Shown here piece by piece: positions 16,859 through 25,231 of a DNA stretch of 64,000 nt. The translations under genes and the position numbers were made by a program. The notes below the pieces were generated by a model. The model did not search any database and had not been told where the DNA came from. It saw only the letters and a list, made by a program, of their open reading frames with translations. Position 1 is the first letter of the stretch. Each line of letters begins with the position of its first letter. Origin of the DNA: Lichenibacterium dinghuense (lineage in GTDB: Bacteria; Pseudomonadota; Alphaproteobacteria; Rhizobiales; Beijerinckiaceae). The stretch lies in the NCBI RefSeq assembly GCF_021730615.1, contig NZ_JAJLMN010000001.1, positions 1,178,001 through 1,242,000 on the forward strand. Direction: 5' to 3'.

Positions 16859-18343
16859 TCAGCTCATCGCCATCTGCAGCAGCGATTCCTGCGTGGCCTC
16901 GTCGGCGCGCTGCGCGCCCTTCACCTCGCCCTCGTGCAGCACGAGGATGCGGTCCGACACTTCGAGCACCTCGGCCAGCTCCGACGAGATGTAGACGACC
17001 GACAGGCCGGCGTCGCAGAGCGAGCGCAGCACCGTCTGGATCTCGAACTTGGCGTGGACGTCGATGCCGCGCGTCGGCTCGTCGAGGATCAGGATCCTCG
17101 TGTCGCGCATCAGCCAGCGGGCCAGGATCACCTTCTGCTGGTTGCCGCCGGACAGGCTCGTGATGGGGTCCGCCCCCGAGCCGATCTTGATGCGGATGCG
17201 GCGCACCTGCTCGGCCACCTCGCGCACCATCTCGCCAAAGTTGAGCCCCATCCAGGAGCCGAAGCGCCCATAGCTCGCGATGCCGGCGTTCTCGTCGATG
17301 GACAGCACCGGGAAGATGCCCTCGGCCTTGCGCTCCTCGGGCAGGTAGACGAGGCCCAGCCTGATCGCGTCCGCCGGGTGGCGGATCGCGGCGGGCTCGC
17401 CGAAGACCTCGACCGTGCCGCTGTCCGCCGCGGTCACGCCGAACAGGCACTTGCCGAGCTCGGTGCGGCCCGAGCCGACGAGGCCCGCGACGCCGAGGAT
17501 CTCGCCGCGGTGGAGGTCGAGGTCGACGCCGCGGAACTCGCCCGCGCGGGTCAGCCCGCGCACCTTGAGCACGATCTCGGACCGCTCGACGAAGGGCCGC
17601 GGCGCGTGGGTGGCGGTGACCTCGCGGCCCGCCATGGTGCTGACCATCTCCTCCTTGGTGGTCGTGGAGGGATCGAGCGCCGCCACCGAGCGGCCGTCCT
17701 GCAGCACGGTGATCCGGTCCGCGAGGGCCAGGATCTCGTCGAGGCGGTGGGAGATGTAGAAGATGGAGCCGCCGCGCGCCCGGAACGCGCGGATGAAGGC
17801 GAAGAGCTTCTCGGTCTCGCGCGTGGTGAGGGCCGCGGTGGGCTCGTCGAAGATCAGGATCTCGGCCTCGCTGGCCGCGGCGCGCGCGATCTGCACGAGC
17901 TGCTGCTGGGCCTTGGACAGGCTGTCGATCGGGGCCGCGGGGTCGATCGACTCGTCGATCTCGAAGAGGGCCGCCGCGGCGCGCTTCCTCGTCGCCGCCC
18001 AGTCGACCAGCGCCCTCCCGCCGTTCTGCGCGCCGAGCAGGACGTTCTCGGCCACGCTGAGCTTGGGGACGACGTTGACCTCCTGCGGCGCGATCCCGAT
18101 GCCGGCCGCCTGGGACTCGCCCGGCGTGCGGAAGACGACGGGTCGGCCGTGCCGCAGCAGCTCCCCGGCCGTGGGCTGGAGGCGCCCGCAGAAGATGTTC
18201 ATCAGGGTCGACTTGCCGGCGCCGTTCTCGCCGATCACGGCGTGGACCTCGCCGGCCCGCACGCCGAGCGACACCCCGCCGAGCGCCCGCACGGGCCCGA
18301 AGGTCTTCTCGATCGCGCGGGCCTCGAAGACGTCGGGGGTCAT
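16859..18343 (-). CDS. Sugar ABC transporter ATP-binding protein (RbsA type, two ABC domains)
   Basis: A 494-residue double ATPase. The first domain has Walker A GENGAGKST, signature-like SKAQQQLVQIARA and Walker B ILIFDEPTAALT. The second has a degenerate GLVGSGRTELG, signature LSGGNQQKVILARWL and Walker B ILILDEPTRGID. This asymmetric layout is standard for CUT2 importers of pentoses, hexoses and polyols. The ATG giving MTPDVFEARAIEKTFG was chosen; the longer reading frame would translate a dispersed repeat (PAFAGTS), an artefact. It is separated from its binding-protein gene by a 219-base repeat-bearing gap. Confidence 0.93.
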   Translation of the reverse strand: MTPDVFEARAIEKTFGPVRALGGVSLGVRAGEVHAVIGENGAGKSTLMNIFCGRLQPTAGELLRHGRPVVFRTPGESQAAGIGIAPQEVNVVPKLSVAENVLLGAQNGGRALVDWAATRKRAAAALFEIDESIDPAAPIDSLSKAQQQLVQIARAAASEAEILIFDEPTAALTTRETEKLFAFIRAFRARGGSIFYISHRLDEILALADRITVLQDGRSVAALDPSTTTKEEMVSTMAGREVTATHAPRPFVERSEIVLKVRGLTRAGEFRGVDLDLHRGEILGVAGLVGSGRTELGKCLFGVTAADSGTVEVFGEPAAIRHPADAIRLGLVYLPEERKAEGIFPVLSIDENAGIASYGRFGSWMGLNFGEMVREVAEQVRRIRIKIGSGADPITSLSGGNQQKVILARWLMRDTRILILDEPTRGIDVHAKFEIQTVLRSLCDAGLSVVYISSELAEVLEVSDRILVLHEGEVKGAQRADEATQESLLQMAMS

Positions 18344-18397
18344 GGCGGTGGGTTCCGAAAGTTCAGGAATCGTCTGACAGCGAGGATGGATTCCCCC

Positions 18398-18549
18398 GCT
18401 CGTCCCCGCGAAGGCGGGGACCCAGCGCATGATGCCCGGCCGAAGGCCGACGACGTCCTCCCGCCCTCGTCCAGGCAGGACCCGCAGTCATCTCGCCGGC
18501 CTGCGGCCGCCTTTTCGCGCTGGATCCCCGCATGCTCGGGGATGAGCGG
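18398..18549. repeat. REP-like repeat, family 2 (two copies)
   Basis: Two hairpins lie in the gap between the binding-protein and ATPase genes: GTCCCCGCGAAGGCGGGGAC (within 18398-18426) and ATCCCCGCATGCTCGGGGAT (within 18521-18549), each followed or preceded by CTGGAT/CCAGCG. This repeat is widespread in alphaproteobacterial and other genomes. Its place inside an operon could lower expression of the membrane genes relative to the binding protein, as REP hairpins do in other importer operons. Confidence 0.7.
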
Positions 18550-18562
18550 CCCTGTGGGCCGC

Positions 18563-19519
18563 TCAGTTCGTCAGGTCGGTCTTTGTGATCAGGCGCGAGC
18601 CGGTCTCGTGGTCCATCGGGATCGTGTGGCCCTGGTTCTTGGCCACGGCGTAGACCACCGACCAGTAGCCCTGCTCCCACTGGCGCTGGGCCATGGTGGC
18701 GGTGATCACGCCGTCCTTGATGAACTGGATGGTCTCCGGCAGGTCGTCGAGGCCGACGATCTTCACCTTGCCGGCCTTGCCGGCGTTCTGCACCGCGCGG
18801 GCCGCGCCGATCGGGTTCGACGCGTTGCAGCCGAAGATGCCAACGAGGTCGGGGTGCGCCTGCAGCTCGTTCTCCGTGAGCTGCACGGCCTTGTCGAGAT
18901 CGTCGTTGTCGGGCTGCTCGAACACGATCTTGACGTCCGGATGCTTGGCCATGGCGGCCTTGAAGCCCTGGATGCGGCGGATGTGGTCCTGCGCGGTCAG
19001 GCTGCCCGACAGGATGCCGACGTTGCCCTTGTCGCCGATCTGCTTGGCCAGGTACTCGGCGAGGTCGTAGCCGTCCTGGTAGGAGTCCTTCTGGCCCACG
19101 AAGGGGAAGCGGTCGGCGCAGTAGGAGTTGAAGGTCGACACGTTGACGCCGGCCTTCACGGCCTCGTCGAGCACCTGGTTGTTCGTGGCGGGGTCGAGGC
19201 AGGACACCACGAGCCCGTCCGGGTGGCGGGTGATGTCGGTCTCGATGCGGGCGTTCTGGTCCGTCACGTCGGCCTGGGGCGGCTGGTCCCAGATCACGTC
19301 GACGTTGATGCCCTGCTTCTTGTATTCGTTCGCGGCGAATTCCGAGCCGGCCTTGACCACCTCGTACCAGGGGTGGATGACCTTGGGCACGAAGATCACG
19401 GTCAGCGGCTTGGTGATCGGGTGGATCAGGGTGCTCTGGTCGGCGCCGCCGGCCGCGTGGGCGGCGGGTGCGGCGAGAAGGCCGGCGAGCAGCGTCGTCG
19501 TCAGCAGGCGGCGTTCCAT
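18563..19519 (-). CDS. Periplasmic sugar-binding protein of the first ABC importer
   Basis: A 318-residue Peripla_BP_4 protein with signal peptide MERRLLTTTLLAGLLAAPAA cleaved near AHA-AGG. The mature part has the type I binding-protein pattern: TVIFVPKVIHPWYEVVKAG, DGLVVSCLDPATNNQVLDEA, GNVGILSGSLTAQDHIRRI, GIFGCNASNPIGAARA and KIVGLDDLPETIQFIKDG. Such proteins bind ribose, autoinducer-2, xylose or small polyols; the ligand cannot be named. It is the first gene of the importer operon, below operators B and C. Confidence 0.93.
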   Translation of the reverse strand: MERRLLTTTLLAGLLAAPAAHAAGGADQSTLIHPITKPLTVIFVPKVIHPWYEVVKAGSEFAANEYKKQGINVDVIWDQPPQADVTDQNARIETDITRHPDGLVVSCLDPATNNQVLDEAVKAGVNVSTFNSYCADRFPFVGQKDSYQDGYDLAEYLAKQIGDKGNVGILSGSLTAQDHIRRIQGFKAAMAKHPDVKIVFEQPDNDDLDKAVQLTENELQAHPDLVGIFGCNASNPIGAARAVQNAGKAGKVKIVGLDDLPETIQFIKDGVITATMAQRQWEQGYWSVVYAVAKNQGHTIPMDHETGSRLITKTDLTN

Positions 19520-19612
19520 GGGCGTCCTCCGTCGGGTTCCGCGGCGGCCGACGCCGCTCGCGCAGCGCCCGTGGTGTTCCACCTCGACGCCGTTCCGGCG
19601 AGCTTTCTCGAA

Positions 19613-19638
19613 AATTGTACGGCCGTCAATACAATTGT
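19613..19638. promoter_or_regulatory. Operator B upstream of the ABC-importer operon
   Basis: Inverted repeat AATTGTA-N10-TACAATT, overlapping a full ACAATTGT (19631-19638). Arm length and spacing equal those of site D at 25.17 kb (ATTTGTA-N10-TACAAAT). It is about 95 bases before the binding-protein start and lies between the divergent importer and FGGY-kinase genes, so it can act on both. Confidence 0.7.
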
Positions 19639-19717
19639 TGGACGGATCCTGCGCGGCTCGGCGCGTGCTGACCGTTCTGTTGACAGTCCTGCCGCGGCCT
19701 GGGCCGGACGCGTCCTG

Positions 19718-19752
19718 GACATATTGACATCTGCGCGGACAAATGTCTGATT
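19718..19752 (+). promoter_or_regulatory. Promoter/operator C for the FGGY kinase operon
   Basis: TTGACA (19724-19729) and a weak TCTGAT after 16 bases form a promoter towards the kinase. ACAAATGT (19739-19746) abuts the -10 and pairs imperfectly with GACATATTGAC on the left. The block starting GGACATATTGACA is nearly identical in sequence and spacing to the one before gutM at 32.1 kb. It overlaps an upstream in-frame ATG of the kinase, which argues for the later GTG start. Confidence 0.7.
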
Positions 19753-19802
19753 GCGCCGGGGCGGCCCAGGAGAAGGCGGCCTTCGTAAAGGGGAGGCGCG
19801 CC

Positions 19803-21314
19803 GTGGGGACCCGACGCATCCTGGGCATCGACACCGGCGGCACCATGGCCAAGGCCGCGCTGTTCGACCTCGACGGCCTTGAAGTGGCGAGCAGCCGCTG
19901 CCCCAACGCGGTCTCGTTTCCGGCGCCCGGCCACACCGAGGTCGATCCGGAAGGGTTCTGGCAGGCGGCCTGCCGCGCGGCGCGCGGCGCCCTGGAGGCG
20001 AGCGGCACCGACCCGCGCGACGTGATCGCGGTCTCGACCACCGGCCACGGCAACGGGCTCCACGCCGTCGACGCCGAGGCCCGCCCGGTCGCCCCCGGCA
20101 TCATCTCGACCGACAGCCGCGCCGGGAGCGTCGGCGCCGAATGGGAGGCCGCCGGCTACGGCGAGGCGGCCCGCGCCGCCATCATGCAGCGCTTCTGGCC
20201 CGGCCAGACCCTGCCGCTGCTCGGCTGGTTCGAGCGGCACCGGCCGGAGGCGCTGGAGCGCGCGGCCGGGATCTTCGGCTCGAAGGACTACATCCGCGCC
20301 CGCCTCACCGGCGACATCTCGACGGACATCACCGAGGCGGCCGTGTCCGGCCTCGCGGACCTGTCGACGGGGGGCTACGCGTCGGCGCTGTTCGAGCGGC
20401 TCGGCCTCGCCCGCATGCTGCCGAAGCTGCCGCCGATCCGGCCCTCGCTGGAGGTGGCGGCGGCCGTGTCGGCCGAGGGCGCCGCCGCGACTGGCCTGCG
20501 GGAGGGCACCCCCGTGGTGCGCGGCCTGACCGACGTGGTGGCCTGCGCGGTCGCGTCCGGCGTCGGCGCGGTCGACACCATGTCGGTGATCGCCGGCACC
20601 TTCTCGATCAACCAGACCCTGCACGAGACCCCGCGCCGCTCCTCCGCGCCCGTGCTGCAGATCCCCTACCCGATCGGCGGCCTGTATCTCGCGACCGAGT
20701 GCTCGGCCACCTCGGCGGGCAACCTCGAATGGCTGTGCCGCACGGTGCTGGGCGCCGAAGCGGCGCGCGCCTCCGCGGGCGGCCGGTCCATCTACGACCT
20801 GTGCGGCGACTGGGTCGGCACGGCGCTGGAGCGGCCGGGCGGCGTGCTGTTCCTGCCCTTCCTGTTCGGGGGGCCGGACGGCGCCCCGGCCGGGCTCGTC
20901 GGCCTCAAGGCCAGCCACGACATCGCCGACGTGGTGCGGGCCGTGTTCGAGGGCATCGCCTTCGCGCACAGGATGGACGTGTCCAGGCTGAAGACGGGCG
21001 GCGATGCCGCGGCCCCGCGCGTGGCGCGCCTCGCGGGCGGCGCGTCGCGCTCGCCCATCTGGCCCCAGGTCTTCGCCGACGTGCTCGGCCTCGACGTCGA
21101 GGTGCCCGAGGGTGGCGAACTCGGCGCCAAGGGCACCGCCATGGCGGCCGCCGTGGCGCTCGGCCACTACCCGTCGCTGGAGGCCGCGGCGGACGGCATG
21201 GTCCGCATCGCGCGGCGCTACCGGCCCGACCCGGCGCGGGCCGCCATCTACGACCGCGAATACACCCGCTTCGAAGCCGTCGCGCGCGCCCTGGCGCGCG
21301 TCGACTTCGGCTGA
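19803..21314 (+). CDS. FGGY-family carbohydrate (polyol) kinase
   Basis: A 503-residue kinase of the xylulose/erythritol/glycerol kinase family, which phosphorylates a sugar or polyol with ATP in the cytoplasm. The phosphate-1 loop is GIDTGGTMAKAALFDLDG; the middle has STTGHGNGLHAVD; the C-terminal lobe has FLPFLFGG, VFEGIAFAHRMD and the adenosine motif RLAGGASRSPIWPQVFADVLG. The GTG start lies behind AAAGGGGAGG and yields the normal family length; the upstream ATG overlaps promoter C. It heads an operon with the zinc dehydrogenase and GlpD-like genes, an order like bacterial erythritol loci (kinase plus flavin dehydrogenase). The substrate is inferred to be a polyol. Confidence 0.88.
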   Translation: MGTRRILGIDTGGTMAKAALFDLDGLEVASSRCPNAVSFPAPGHTEVDPEGFWQAACRAARGALEASGTDPRDVIAVSTTGHGNGLHAVDAEARPVAPGIISTDSRAGSVGAEWEAAGYGEAARAAIMQRFWPGQTLPLLGWFERHRPEALERAAGIFGSKDYIRARLTGDISTDITEAAVSGLADLSTGGYASALFERLGLARMLPKLPPIRPSLEVAAAVSAEGAAATGLREGTPVVRGLTDVVACAVASGVGAVDTMSVIAGTFSINQTLHETPRRSSAPVLQIPYPIGGLYLATECSATSAGNLEWLCRTVLGAEAARASAGGRSIYDLCGDWVGTALERPGGVLFLPFLFGGPDGAPAGLVGLKASHDIADVVRAVFEGIAFAHRMDVSRLKTGGDAAAPRVARLAGGASRSPIWPQVFADVLGLDVEVPEGGELGAKGTAMAAAVALGHYPSLEAAADGMVRIARRYRPDPARAAIYDREYTRFEAVARALARVDFG

Positions 21315-21334
21315 CGCGCGACAATCGAACAGCG

Positions 21335-21354
21335 CGAGCCCGTGCACGGGCTCG
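21335..21354. promoter_or_regulatory. Perfect 20-base palindrome between kinase and dehydrogenase genes
   Basis: Half-site CGAGCCCGTG followed at once by its exact reverse complement. It lies 20 bases after the kinase stop and 43 bases before the dehydrogenase start. The loop-less GC-rich palindrome could form a cruciform or mRNA processing hairpin, or be a protein-binding site. No copy was recognised elsewhere. Confidence 0.5.
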
Positions 21355-21397
21355 ACGGCCCGCCCTGGCGGCCCGACGCGACATCTGGAGAACGGCC

Positions 21398-22432
21398 ATG
21401 AAGGCAGGACTGCTGAGGGCGCCCAACACGCTCGTGCTGGAAGACGTGCCCGATCCCGAGCGCGGCCCGGGCGACCTCATCCTCAAGGTGCGCGCCGCCA
21501 CGGTCTGCGGCACGGACATCCGCATCTATCGCGGCCGCAAGACCGCCGGCGTGCGCTACCCGTCCGTGATCGGCCACGAGTTCTCGGGCGAGATCGCCGA
21601 GGCGCCCGAGGGCGGCCCCTTCCGCGCGGGCCAGCGCGTCTGCGTCGATCCCGCCATCCCGTGCGGCCACTGTCCGTATTGCAAGCTCGGCCACGAGCAC
21701 ATCTGCGAGAACCTCACCGCCATCGGCTACGAGGTCGACGGCGCCTTCGCCGAATACATCCGCATCCCGGCCCGCGCGGTCGAGAGCGGCAACGTCCACG
21801 TCATCCCGGACGACCTGCCCTTCGAGCAGGCCGCGCTGGCCGAGCCCTTCGCCTGCGTGATCAACGGGCAGGAGCGCGTCGGCGTGTCGGCCGGCGAATC
21901 CGTGGTGGTGCTGGGCGCGGGGCCGATCGGCCTGCTCCACGTCAAGCTCGCGCGCCTGTCGGGCGCCCGCTCCGTGATCGTCAGCGAGCCGAGCCCCGGC
22001 CGCCGCCGCGCCGCGCTCGACGCCGGGGCCGACATCGCCGTCGACCCGGCCGCCGAGGACCTGGCCGAGATCGTCAGGGGCGCGACCCGCGGGGTCGGCG
22101 CCGACGTGGTGATCGTCGCGATCGGCGTGCCGGCCCTGGCCGACGCCGCGCTCGGCCTCGTGCGCCGGCGCGGGCGCGTCAACCTCTTCGCCGGCTTCTC
22201 GGTCGGGGACAGCGCGAAGATCGACATCAACGCCATCCACTACCGCGAGATCCTGGTGACGGGCTCGTTCGGGCTCGGCCGCGTCCACTTCGAGCGGGCG
22301 CTCGACCTCATCGCGTCGCGGCGCATCGACGTCGAGCCCTTCGTGACGCACCGCTTCGGCCTCGCCGGCCTCGGCGAGGCGCTCGCCACCGCCGAGGGCG
22401 GCTCGGCCATCAAGGTCGCGATCCTGAGCTGA
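21398..22432 (+). CDS. Zinc-dependent medium-chain (polyol) dehydrogenase
   Basis: A 344-residue MDR-family enzyme oxidising a polyol or secondary alcohol with NAD(P). The catalytic zinc site is formed by Cys in TVCGTDI and GHEFSGE; the structural zinc site by CGHCPYCKLGHEHIC. The nucleotide motif is VVVLGAGPIGLLHVKLA, with ALAEPFACVINGQ before it, typical of the sorbitol/threonine dehydrogenase branch. The start follows a weak GGAG. The second gene in the operon, 11 bases before the GlpD-like gene, it probably oxidises the free or phosphorylated polyol. Confidence 0.9.
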   Translation: MKAGLLRAPNTLVLEDVPDPERGPGDLILKVRAATVCGTDIRIYRGRKTAGVRYPSVIGHEFSGEIAEAPEGGPFRAGQRVCVDPAIPCGHCPYCKLGHEHICENLTAIGYEVDGAFAEYIRIPARAVESGNVHVIPDDLPFEQAALAEPFACVINGQERVGVSAGESVVVLGAGPIGLLHVKLARLSGARSVIVSEPSPGRRRAALDAGADIAVDPAAEDLAEIVRGATRGVGADVVIVAIGVPALADAALGLVRRRGRVNLFAGFSVGDSAKIDINAIHYREILVTGSFGLGRVHFERALDLIASRRIDVEPFVTHRFGLAGLGEALATAEGGSAIKVAILS

Positions 22433-22443
22433 GGAGCCGCATC

Positions 22444-24156
22444 ATGGCGTCCGCCGACCCCGCCCTCCGGCGCGCCCGCGCCCCCGCGGCCCGCTATCCC
22501 GTCGTCATCGTCGGGGCGGGCATCAACGGCGCGGGCCTGTTCCGCGACCTCAGCCTGCAGGGCGTGGACTGCCTCATCGCGGACGCCAACGACGTCTGCG
22601 CCGGCGCCTCGGCGGGGCCGTCGCGGCTGATCCACGGCGGCATCAAGTACCTGGAGACGGGCGAGTTCCGGCTGGTCGCGCAGTCGACGCTGGAGCGCAA
22701 CCTCCTGCTCAAGAACGCGCCCCACTACGTGAAGCCGATCGAGACGGTGCTGCCGATCCCGTCCTGGTTCGGCGGCATCGTGCCCTCGATCCTGCGCTTC
22801 CTCGGCCGGCCCGCCAAGCTGAAGGACCGCGGCGTCCTCATCACCAAGGCGGGCCTCGCCATGTTCGACTGGTTCGGCCGGCGCCACCGCGTCATGCCGC
22901 GCCACGGCGTCGCGCTGCACGCCCGCACCCGCGCCGACTTCCCCGACATGGCGGACAACATCGTCGCCACCGCGACCTACTACGACGCCCGCATCACCCA
23001 CGCCGAGCGGCTGGGGCTGGAACTCCTCCTCGACGGCATGGAGGCCAACCCCGGCAGCCTCGCGGTGAACCACCTCGCGCTGGAGGGCGCGGAAGGCGGC
23101 GCCCTGCTGCTGCGCGACACGGTCGGGGGCGCGCTGCACCGCGTCGAGGCGGGCATCGTGGTGAACGCCGCCGGCGCCTGGATCGACGGCGCCAATGAGG
23201 CCCTCGGCCTGCCGACCCGGTACATCGGCGGCAACAAGGGCTCGCACCTGCTCGTCGACAACCCGCGGCTCCTCCACGCGCTCGGCGGCCGCATGGTGTA
23301 TTTCGGCGCCGCCGACGGCCGCGTCGCCCTGCTCTACCCCTTCATGGGCCTCGTGCTGGTCGGCTCGACCGACATCCCCGTGACGGACCCCGACGAGGTC
23401 CGCTGCACCCCGGAGGAGCGCGACTACATGATCGGCACGGTGCGGGAGATCTTCCCGCATATCCCGATCAAGCCGGACGAGGTCGTCTACACCTATTGCG
23501 GGGTGCGGCCGCTGCCGCGCAGCGACGCCTCCGACCCGGGCTCGGTGAGCCGCGACCACTCGATCCGCACCGACCGGCTGCCGGGCTCGGGCGCGCCGGT
23601 GCATTCCCTCATCGGCGGCAAGTGGACCACCTTCCGCGGCTTCGCGGCCGAGGCGGCCGACCTCGTCCTGAAGGACCTCGGCCGGCCGCGGCGGCTCTCG
23701 ACGGAGCTCATGCCGATCGGCGGCGGGCGCGACTATCCGGCGACGGCGGATGAGCGGCGCGCCCTGCTCGCGGCCATCGCGCGCGCCGGGGCCTCGCCGG
23801 CCCGGGCCGAAACGCTGCTGGAGCGCTACGGCACGCGGGCCGGTGCGGTGGCGCGCTGGTGCGCGGACCGCCAGGACGCGCCCCTGCCCGCCCTGCCGGC
23901 CTACACGCGCGCCGAGCTCGGCTATATGATGGAGAACGAGATGGTGGGCCGGCTGACCGACCTGCTGTTCCGCCGCACCGACATCGCCCTGTCGGGCCGC
24001 CTGACCCCGGAGGTGGCGCGCGCCGCCGCCGCGGTCGGCGGCGACGTGCTCGGCTGGGACGCGGCGCGCCAGGCCGACGAGCTGCGCCGCGTGGGCGAGC
24101 GCGCCGCGGCCTTCCACGGCATGGACCGCGCCTTCGCGCCCGGCGAGGCCGCCTGA
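22444..24156 (+). CDS. GlpD/EryB-like FAD-dependent polyol-phosphate dehydrogenase
   Basis: A 570-residue flavoprotein of the glycerol-3-phosphate dehydrogenase family. The FAD site is VVIVGAGINGAGLFRDLSLQG, followed by SRLIHGGIKYLETGEF; later family marks are VVNAAGAWID, NKGSHLLVDNP, VGSTDIPV, CGVRPLPRSD and GGKWTTFRGFAAEA. A C-terminal DAO_C-like helical domain follows. In erythritol catabolism EryB, of this family, oxidises the kinase product to a ketose phosphate and passes electrons to quinones. The kinase two genes upstream supports an analogous role here. Substrate unproven; true glycerol-3-phosphate dehydrogenase is the alternative. Confidence 0.88.
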   Translation: MASADPALRRARAPAARYPVVIVGAGINGAGLFRDLSLQGVDCLIADANDVCAGASAGPSRLIHGGIKYLETGEFRLVAQSTLERNLLLKNAPHYVKPIETVLPIPSWFGGIVPSILRFLGRPAKLKDRGVLITKAGLAMFDWFGRRHRVMPRHGVALHARTRADFPDMADNIVATATYYDARITHAERLGLELLLDGMEANPGSLAVNHLALEGAEGGALLLRDTVGGALHRVEAGIVVNAAGAWIDGANEALGLPTRYIGGNKGSHLLVDNPRLLHALGGRMVYFGAADGRVALLYPFMGLVLVGSTDIPVTDPDEVRCTPEERDYMIGTVREIFPHIPIKPDEVVYTYCGVRPLPRSDASDPGSVSRDHSIRTDRLPGSGAPVHSLIGGKWTTFRGFAAEAADLVLKDLGRPRRLSTELMPIGGGRDYPATADERRALLAAIARAGASPARAETLLERYGTRAGAVARWCADRQDAPLPALPAYTRAELGYMMENEMVGRLTDLLFRRTDIALSGRLTPEVARAAAAVGGDVLGWDAARQADELRRVGERAAAFHGMDRAFAPGEAA

Positions 24157-24189
24157 ACCTCGTGACGCTCCTCTTTCCGCTACCCCTCT

Positions 24190-24323
24190 CATCCTGAGCC
24201 GGCCCGCAGGGCCGTGTCGAAGAGCCTGCCCCGAGTTCATCGGGGGGACACAGCAGCAGGCCGCTGCCGCGCGGCGGGCGCCTGCGCCCTTCGACACGGG
24301 CGCTCCGCGCCCGGCTCAGGATG
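24190..24323. repeat. Inverted pair of family 1 REP-like repeats
   Basis: Left copy (24190-24222) reads CATCCTGAGCCGG...GTGTCGAAG; the right copy (24289-24323) is its inverse, CTTCGACACGGGC...GGCTCAGGATG. Together they can fold into a long stem between the GlpD-like and HAD genes. Same family as 4265-4309 and the 27.7-27.8 kb pair. Confidence 0.75.
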
Positions 24324-24372
24324 GAGGAGGTTGCAGGTCGTCCGACCTTCGACGCTTTCCGGAGTCCCCCGA

Positions 24373-25029
24373 ATGCCCGACCTCGTGATCTTCGACTGCG
24401 ACGGCGTCCTCGTCGACAGCGAGGTGCTGGCCGTCGAGGCCTTCTGCGAGGTTCTGGTCGCGGCGGGCGTGCCGGCGGAGCCCGCGATGATCGCCCGCTG
24501 CTTCGGCATGAAGCAGGCCGACATCCTGCGGAGCGTGGAGCGTGACACCGGCGTCGCGGTGCCGGACGCCGTGGCGGACGCCCTGTGGCCGGCGACCCGC
24601 GCCCTGTTCGACCGGAGCCTCCGCCCCATGCCGGGCGTGGCCGAATTCATCGCGGGGCTGGGGGACCGGCCGCGCTGCGTCGCCTCCTCGTCGAGCCTGG
24701 AGCGCATCCGCTTCAGCCTGGCGAAGACCGGGCTCGCCGACTTCTTCGGCGAGCACGTCTTCTCCTCGCAGATGGTCGCGCGCGGCAAGCCGGCGCCGGA
24801 CCTGTTCCTGTTCGCCGCCGAACGAATGGGCGCGCTGCCGGAGCGCTGCGCCGTGATCGAGGATTCGGTGTTCGGCATGCAGGGCGCGCGGGCGGCGGGC
24901 ATGCGGGCCATCGGCTTCCTCGGCGGCAGCCACATCGTGCCGGACCACGGGGCGAAGCTGCTCGCCGACGGCGCCGAAGCCGCGCTCGCCACCTTCGCCG
25001 AGGTCGAGCGCCGGCTCTTCGCCGCCTGA
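24373..25029 (+). CDS. HAD-superfamily phosphatase / phosphoglucomutase-like hydrolase
   Basis: A 218-residue HAD subfamily IA protein. Motif I is VIFDCDGVLVDSE (nucleophile and acid Asp), motif II VASSSSLERI, motif III Lys in RGKPAPDLFLFAAERMG, motif IV VIEDSVFGMQGARAAGM. A helical cap follows motif I. Such enzymes dephosphorylate sugar phosphates or isomerise beta-phosphoglucose; the Asp-x-Asp and cap suit a small sugar-phosphate phosphatase. It lies between the GlpD-like and SAF-oxidoreductase genes, so it may remove phosphate from a pathway intermediate or relieve sugar-phosphate stress. Confidence 0.88.
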   Translation: MPDLVIFDCDGVLVDSEVLAVEAFCEVLVAAGVPAEPAMIARCFGMKQADILRSVERDTGVAVPDAVADALWPATRALFDRSLRPMPGVAEFIAGLGDRPRCVASSSSLERIRFSLAKTGLADFFGEHVFSSQMVARGKPAPDLFLFAAERMGALPERCAVIEDSVFGMQGARAAGMRAIGFLGGSHIVPDHGAKLLADGAEAALATFAEVERRLFAA

Positions 25030-25166
25030 CCGGCGCCGGGCGGAGCCGCGCCCGTGAGGCATCGTGACGCTCGCGTCTTCGACCTCCGGATGCGGAACGC
25101 CGCACGCCGGCTCGGGCTTCGTATGGCGCGACCCCGCCCTGCCGAAACGCCTCGGTTCGGCCGATG

Positions 25167-25192
25167 ATTTGTATTGCGAACCGTACAAATGT
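25167..25192. promoter_or_regulatory. Operator D upstream of the SAF oxidoreductase/AcoABC genes
   Basis: ATTTGTA-N10-TACAAAT, with ACAAATGT at 25185-25192. The geometry matches site B exactly and the half-site matches the others in the island. It lies about 40-65 bases before the SAF-oxidoreductase start, in a local AT-rich dip. Confidence 0.72.
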
Positions 25193-25231
25193 TCAGTACG
25201 GTCCGGGCATAAACACAGGGGGAGGATGGCC

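Noticed and set aside
18344..18430. N-terminal extension of the first ABC ATPase (MRWVPAFAGTS...)
   Set aside because: It is the translation of a dispersed repeat; the ATG at 18343 gives the family start.
16526..19750. Very long open frame on the plus strand across the first ABC operon
   Set aside because: High-GC antisense shadow; its product is Arg/His/Asp-rich low complexity while the minus strand encodes clear transporter proteins.
19743..19802. Upstream ATG start of the FGGY kinase
   Set aside because: It overlaps promoter/operator C and adds 20 non-family residues; a GTG with a strong ribosome site gives the normal length.
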